From contig DHPI01000052.1 of NCBI GenBank assembly GCA_002407865.1, forward strand, positions 1 through 10,135: a DNA stretch of 10,135 nucleotides, read 5' to 3'. Made by a program: the position numbers and the translations under genes. The first letter of the stretch is position 1. Every line of letters begins with the position of its first letter. Origin of the DNA: Spirochaetia bacterium UBA5368 (GTDB lineage Bacteria; Spirochaetota; UBA4802; UBA5368). The notes under the pieces are model-generated. The model had not been told where the DNA came from, made no database searches, and worked only from the letters and a program-made list of their open reading frames with translations. Below, one piece after another: positions 7,339 to 10,135 of this stretch.

Positions 7339-7779
7339 CTATATATGGGAAAGCCTGTTGTTGATTTCGTTCGCAAGTCCATCGACAAGCTCCGATCGTG
7401 AAGCGCCGGATGCGTCAATAAATATGGTTTTTTTAAGAAAGCCCTTTCCTTTTAATTTTAAAATGGCCGAGACACTCCCTTTGATCAGTATGCCTTCAAT
7501 CGGGATGTCGTCATTCCCGGAGTAGGATATCACTTCTTTCTCGGGAATATATTTGAATATAACGATATCGACACCGTCGATGCGGCGTGAAACTACGGGT
7601 TTTATTTTTGAAGCCAGGGAACGCCTCAATCCGTCGCTGTCCTGAACCTGGAGTTCGTCGGAAAGACCGATGGCGACAGGCACCGGTAAAGGAGTCGACC
7701 GTATAACGCCGCCGCAGGCGAGGCACGCCGAAAATGCTAAAATAAACAGGGATGTGATCACGTACGCGCGTTTCATCAT
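7339..7779 (-). CDS. Small putative lipoprotein of unknown function
   Basis: A 146-residue protein with a lipoprotein-type signal: MMKRAY, then a hydrophobic core and FSACLACGG. Either C19 (preceded by FSA) or C22 (preceded by CLA) could be lipidated; both are relaxed lipoboxes of the kind tolerated in spirochaetes. The mature part is about 125 residues, mixed alpha/beta in appearance, with alternating hydrophobic strands (GVDIVIFKYI, 69-78; GILIKGSVSAILKLKG, 96-111) and a C-terminal helix (LVDGLANEINNRL, 131-143). I recognise no domain. The gene is convergent with pdxA and divergent from the four-helix membrane gene. No clear Shine-Dalgarno precedes the paired ATG codons, so the exact start is uncertain by one residue. 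Confidence 0.75.
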   Translation of the reverse strand: MMKRAYVITSLFILAFSACLACGGVIRSTPLPVPVAIGLSDELQVQDSDGLRRSLASKIKPVVSRRIDGVDIVIFKYIPEKEVISYSGNDDIPIEGILIKGSVSAILKLKGKGFLKKTIFIDASGASRSELVDGLANEINNRLSHI

Positions 7780-7849
7780 GGATGGTCGAATTCGATGCGG
7801 CTTTGATGAAGCGTGTATGCCGTATCGAGGAATTAATGACTCAAACTTA

Positions 7850-7896
7850 TTACATTGATTACCGATACAGGTAATTGTAAAGTTTTTTATTTTTAT
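7850..7896 (+). promoter_or_regulatory. Leader hairpin followed by a T-rich run, attenuator-like
   Basis: TTACA (7850-7854) and ATTACC (7858-7863) pair with GGTAAT (7870-7875) and TGTAA (7876-7880) around the loop GATACA, giving 11 base pairs with a 3-base bulge (TTG). The sequence AGTTTTTTATTTTT follows at once on the + strand. This is the form of a Rho-independent terminator, although the stem is AT-rich. It lies upstream of the membrane-protein gene, far from any preceding + strand stop, so it could be an attenuator, a terminator for upstream read-through, or a dyad operator. Confidence 0.35.
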
Positions 7897-7899
7897 AAA
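7894..7899 (+). promoter_or_regulatory. Candidate -10 element for the membrane-protein / TPR pair
   Basis: TATAAA (7894-7899) matches the -10 consensus at five of six bases and would give a leader of about 27 bases. No good -35 hexamer lies at the right distance. An alternative pair, TTGATT (7855-7860) and TAAAGT (7878-7883) with a 17-base spacer, overlaps the hairpin just upstream. Confidence 0.25.
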
Positions 7900-7921
7900 C
7901 CGGCGCCAAATTGGTGTGCCC

Positions 7922-7925
7922 GGAG
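7922..7925 (+). promoter_or_regulatory. Ribosome binding site that fixes the membrane-protein start
   Basis: GGAG lies seven bases before the ATG at 7933. An in-frame TTG at 7855 would add 26 residues (including CKVFYFYKPAPNWCARRA) unlike a membrane-protein N-terminus, and that stretch overlaps the leader hairpin. The ATG at 7933 is therefore preferred. Confidence 0.65.
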
Positions 7926-7932
7926 AGCATAC

Positions 7933-8379
7933 ATGGATAAGGCACTGCTAATAAAATCAGTATTTTTTTTCGTTTCGCTATGGGGTTTCACTGTCGCATT
8001 CCTCTGGTTCAGGCCAAGGATCGAGGTTTTCTGGAAGATTATCGCGACGCTGATTTTCGTGTTTTATGTATGGTTTTTCTGGGACGATCTCAACAAAGGA
8101 TACGCGGCGCTGACAGTGGACTGGTATAAAGTTACTGTTGATTTCATGAAAGAATTGATTGCGCTTGTATTCGTAAATCTTTTTTTTCTGTGGCCTGTCG
8201 CGTTAATCGTCGTGTTTTACAAGGCCGATGAGTTTGGCGCGGAAAAAATATTGAAGTTTATGTGCATTCTTACAATTATTCTCTGGATCGTGTTTGCCGT
8301 CTACGTGTATTATGAACGCGGGATTGATACGTTTTTATATAAAAATCTTAAAGAAATGATTCCGGATGCGAAAAAGTGA
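7933..8379 (+). CDS. Four-helix integral membrane protein of unknown function
   Basis: A 148-residue protein with four predicted membrane helices at about residues 7-26, 33-50, 76-96 and 105-126, rich in Phe, Trp and Val. Between helices 2 and 3 is a polar loop (WDDLNKGYAALTVDWYKVTVD, about 50-70), and the tail (YERGIDTFLYKNLKEMIPDAKK region, 127-148) is charged. By length and helix count it could be a small inner-membrane subunit, but I recognise no family, and no transport or catalytic motif is evident. It overlaps the following TPR gene by 14 bases, so the two are probably translated together and may act together at the membrane. Confidence 0.85.
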   Translation: MDKALLIKSVFFFVSLWGFTVAFLWFRPRIEVFWKIIATLIFVFYVWFFWDDLNKGYAALTVDWYKVTVDFMKELIALVFVNLFFLWPVALIVVFYKADEFGAEKILKFMCILTIILWIVFAVYVYYERGIDTFLYKNLKEMIPDAKK

Positions 8380-8881
8380 TGTCCTTTTATGCTCGGCCGT
8401 AATCCTTATGCTTCTTTTCCTCATGGGCGTTGCCTATCCAGGGCCCGATACAACGAAAATGTATAATGAAGCCGCAGCTCTCGCGCGTAACGGGCATATA
8501 GACGATGCAATTAAACGATTTCTTGAAGTTATTGAAGCAAGCCCATGCTATTCGCTCGGCCATTATGGGCTGGGGAAGGCGTATTTGTATAAAGACGGCG
8601 CTTACGATGATGCGGTCACGCATTTGAAATTATCGGTACACTACGATAGAAGGCTGGCAAAAGGGCATTTTTATCTGGGCATGGCGTACATGCTGAAGCG
8701 GAAATATACGCAGAGCATTGGGTCGTTTAAAACCGCGTACGCAATCGATCCGGGAATAGTTGAATCGCTGTATAATATTGCGGTTATCTACGATATCACA
8801 GGCAGAAGGGGCAGTGCGGAGTGGTATTATAATAAATATGTGGATGAGAAAAATAAAAAAGATACCGACATCCTCTTTTAA
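8366..8881 (+). CDS. TPR-repeat protein with N-terminal signal or anchor
   Basis: A 171-residue protein. Residues 7-24 form a hydrophobic segment after MRKSD, acting as a signal peptide or membrane anchor, so the rest should lie in the periplasm. Tetratricopeptide repeats follow at about 30-60 (AAALARNGHIDDAIKRFLEV), 64-97 (GHYGLGKAYLYKDGAYDDAV) and 98-131 (AKGHFYLGMAYMLKRKYTQS onward, ending AIDP), with a partial fourth at 132-161. The Gly/Ala/Tyr/Pro pattern of the TPR fold is well kept. Such arrays bind partner proteins; the partner here is unknown, but the four-helix membrane protein encoded just upstream with a 14-base overlap is the obvious candidate. No strong Shine-Dalgarno precedes the ATG, which fits translational coupling. 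A hairpin terminator lies just after the stop. Confidence 0.88.
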   Translation: MRKSDVLLCSAVILMLLFLMGVAYPGPDTTKMYNEAAALARNGHIDDAIKRFLEVIEASPCYSLGHYGLGKAYLYKDGAYDDAVTHLKLSVHYDRRLAKGHFYLGMAYMLKRKYTQSIGSFKTAYAIDPGIVESLYNIAVIYDITGRRGSAEWYYNKYVDEKNKKDTDILF

Positions 8882-8884
8882 TAC

Positions 8885-8913
8885 AAAAGGCCGTCCGCAA
8901 TGGACGGCCTTTT
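8885..8913. terminator. Strong bidirectional Rho-independent terminator
   Basis: A 12-bp perfect stem (8885-8896 with 8902-8913; core GGCCGTCC / GGACGGCC) encloses a 5-base loop, GCAAT. It is flanked by AAAA on the left and TTTT on the right, so it presents a T-run on either strand. It lies 4 bases after the TPR stop and 24 bases from the stop of the convergent - strand gene, and can end both transcripts. Confidence 0.85.
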
Positions 8914-8936
8914 AAGTATCGAGTCAGCGCGATTGC

Positions 8937-10028
8937 TTATTTTTCGGCCATGGTGTTTATTGTGGACTGCGGCGCCACAACGTCGACATACACAGAAAGG
9001 AGCACCGCGTTTGACATGTTGCCGACCTTGTCAATCGCTTTTGCTTCAATCAGATGTTCGCCGTTTGTCGTGAAAGAGATGTCTCCTTTATAAGGCATGA
9101 AATCGCCTTTGCCGTCGATTCTTACGAGTATTGACGCGAGACCGGACTCGTTGTCAGCGGCGGTAACAGAATATTTATATGCGACCGACGCTATGTTTTT
9201 TCCGTTCTTCTGGACAAATTCCTTGTCAGCATTGATAGCGACGGTTGGCGCGGCATTATCGAGAAAAATATTCAGCATAGATTCTTTTATTTCGAGCTCT
9301 TTTCCATCGGCGTCGTTAATTGCTTTCATAGAAAAGATTTCCGCCGGATTTGCAACACTGTCGATCGACTTTACTTTCAGCGTTATTTCGCCATCGGAAG
9401 CGGCGTTAAACGGTACAACATAATCGCTGTACTCGGCGCCATTAAGAGAATACATGGTTTTTTCCACGCCCGAAATCGTGTCGGTGGCGTTTACGGTGAA
9501 GCTGGTTGAACGGTTTGCGAACAGCTTGTCGCCGATTTTGAGAATCGGTTTGCTTGTAATCACTGTTAACTCGGGCGCGGTGTTGTCGATAATAACCTTA
9601 AATGTCTTGTCGTCTTCCCTGTTTCCAAGCTTGTCCGTGCCGAAATAGGTAATATAATGCTTGCCTTCTTCGTTAATCGCGAACGGCGCTTCGTACAATT
9701 TCAGTTCGCCATTATCGATTTTATATTCGATTTTATCCGGAATTATATTGTCGATTGTGGATATCTTGAAAAGCACTTTGGAATTTGCATACGTATTAAT
9801 GCCATCAAAAAAAGTTTTTGCTTCAAGCGCGATATACGTCGGCTGAGCGGCTTCGGCTACCTTTCCTTCTCCAGCGGGATTGGCGCTTTCGTCAATAACT
9901 TCGTCGCCGGCCATATCCTCAACCTTTTTTTCTTCGGTAGTAACGGGTGCATCCTGAGAAAAAGAATATGAAGTAAGGGCGATCGCGAATCCAACGCATA
10001 GAAACATCACCATACATCTTTTAAGCAT
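8937..10028 (-). CDS. Secreted protein with OmpL47-type / Ig-like repeats
   Basis: A 363-residue exported protein. Residues 1-24 are a signal peptide (MLKRCMVMFLCVGFAIALTS, likely cut after SFS). An acidic linker at about 27-62 (EEKKVEDMAGDEVIDE) is followed by three repeats of roughly 85-110 residues, at about 66-152, 153-262 and 263-354. Each repeat has a YKIDNG or MYSLNG-like strand, a G-H or G-E turn leading to a D..GN motif (TDKLGN at 131-136, SIDSVAN at 221-227, AIDKVGN at 331-337), and a closing [D/V]NxAP or DVVAP. This is the pattern of OmpL47-type beta-sandwich repeats, first described in a leptospiral surface protein. The chain ends just after the third closing motif (VDVVAPQSTINTMAEK). 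An adhesin or envelope structural role is the usual inference. The start is well supported by CGGAGG on the - strand, about six bases upstream. Confidence 0.9.
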   Translation of the reverse strand: MLKRCMVMFLCVGFAIALTSYSFSQDAPVTTEEKKVEDMAGDEVIDESANPAGEGKVAEAAQPTYIALEAKTFFDGINTYANSKVLFKISTIDNIIPDKIEYKIDNGELKLYEAPFAINEEGKHYITYFGTDKLGNREDDKTFKVIIDNTAPELTVITSKPILKIGDKLFANRSTSFTVNATDTISGVEKTMYSLNGAEYSDYVVPFNAASDGEITLKVKSIDSVANPAEIFSMKAINDADGKELEIKESMLNIFLDNAAPTVAINADKEFVQKNGKNIASVAYKYSVTAADNESGLASILVRIDGKGDFMPYKGDISFTTNGEHLIEAKAIDKVGNMSNAVLLSVYVDVVAPQSTINTMAEK

Positions 10029-10046
10029 ACATAACCTCCGTATTTT

Positions 10047-10084
10047 ATTATATGATATTTATTTGCAGTACCTGGCTTTTTCAA
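10047..10084 (-). promoter_or_regulatory. Candidate promoter for the OmpL47-type gene
   Basis: On the - strand a perfect -10 hexamer TATAAT (10047-10052) lies just upstream of the ribosome binding site, but no good -35 is at 17 bases. A TTGAAA (10079-10084) is 26 bases away and would fit instead with a weaker TAAATA about 17 bases downstream. Either choice implies a leader of only about 12-21 bases. The remaining sequence to the right edge of the window shows nothing I can assign. Confidence 0.35.
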
Positions 10085-10135
10085 GTACCCATCCATCGGA
10101 TTGGATCGTATTTGCTGTTTTTCCAATAGTTCATA

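Noticed and set aside
7330..7361. ACAACAG / CTGTTGT inverted repeat between pdxA and the lipoprotein gene
   Set aside because: The 18-base loop, weak stem and lack of a T-run on either side make a terminator unlikely; most of it is coding sequence.
7855..7932. TTG start that would lengthen the membrane protein by 26 residues
   Set aside because: It falls in the leader hairpin, has no ribosome binding site and encodes an unlikely N-terminus; GGAG before the ATG at 7933 decides the start.
1..10135. Mobile elements, CRISPR arrays, toxin-antitoxin or defence genes
   Set aside because: No transposase, integrase, direct-repeat array, tRNA or defence-family motif was seen on either strand.

Overview
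The window reads as ordinary chromosomal DNA from a spirochaete, possibly of the Leptospira-like or uncultivated Spirochaetota kind. The clues are a secreted protein built from OmpL47-type (leptospiral surface protein) repeats, a lipoprotein with a relaxed spirochaete-style lipobox, a bactofilin near a LysM/M23 peptidase, and long acidic, disordered cytoplasmic proteins. This placement is an inference from family content; no rRNA or marker gene is present. I see no mobile element, CRISPR array, tRNA or rRNA, and no gene-free stretch longer than about 165 bases.

Region 1 (1-3830, + strand): two translationally adjacent genes. The first encodes a very acidic, largely disordered protein that is open to the left edge of the window. 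The second encodes a soluble sensor-like protein with a disordered N-terminus, one clear and one probable GAF domain, and a C-terminal GGDEF fold whose catalytic signature is lost.

Region 2 (3835-6328): an envelope and cell-shape neighbourhood. A secreted LysM/M23 endopeptidase (- strand) is divergent from a 268-residue conserved-looking protein of unknown function (+), which is followed by a bactofilin with its own promoter and a structured leader. Bactofilins and M23 hydrolases are known partners in cell-shape control in other bacteria, so the unknown protein between them is a candidate member of the same module.

Region 3 (6315-7779): pdxA (vitamin B6 synthesis) starts at a TTG inside the end of the bactofilin gene and is probably co-transcribed with it. 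It converges on a small lipoprotein gene on the - strand.

Region 4 (7780-8913): a divergent intergenic region with a hairpin followed by a T-rich run, then an overlapping pair encoding a four-helix membrane protein and a secreted or anchored TPR protein. The pair ends at a strong hairpin with A and T tracts on its two sides that can serve both converging transcripts.

Region 5 (8937-10135, - strand): a secreted protein with three OmpL47-type repeats, a good ribosome binding site and a short upstream region.

Most of the window is recognisable housekeeping and envelope biology. The parts least explained by known families are the acidic/GAF pair, the 268-residue protein beside the bactofilin, and the four-helix/TPR pair.
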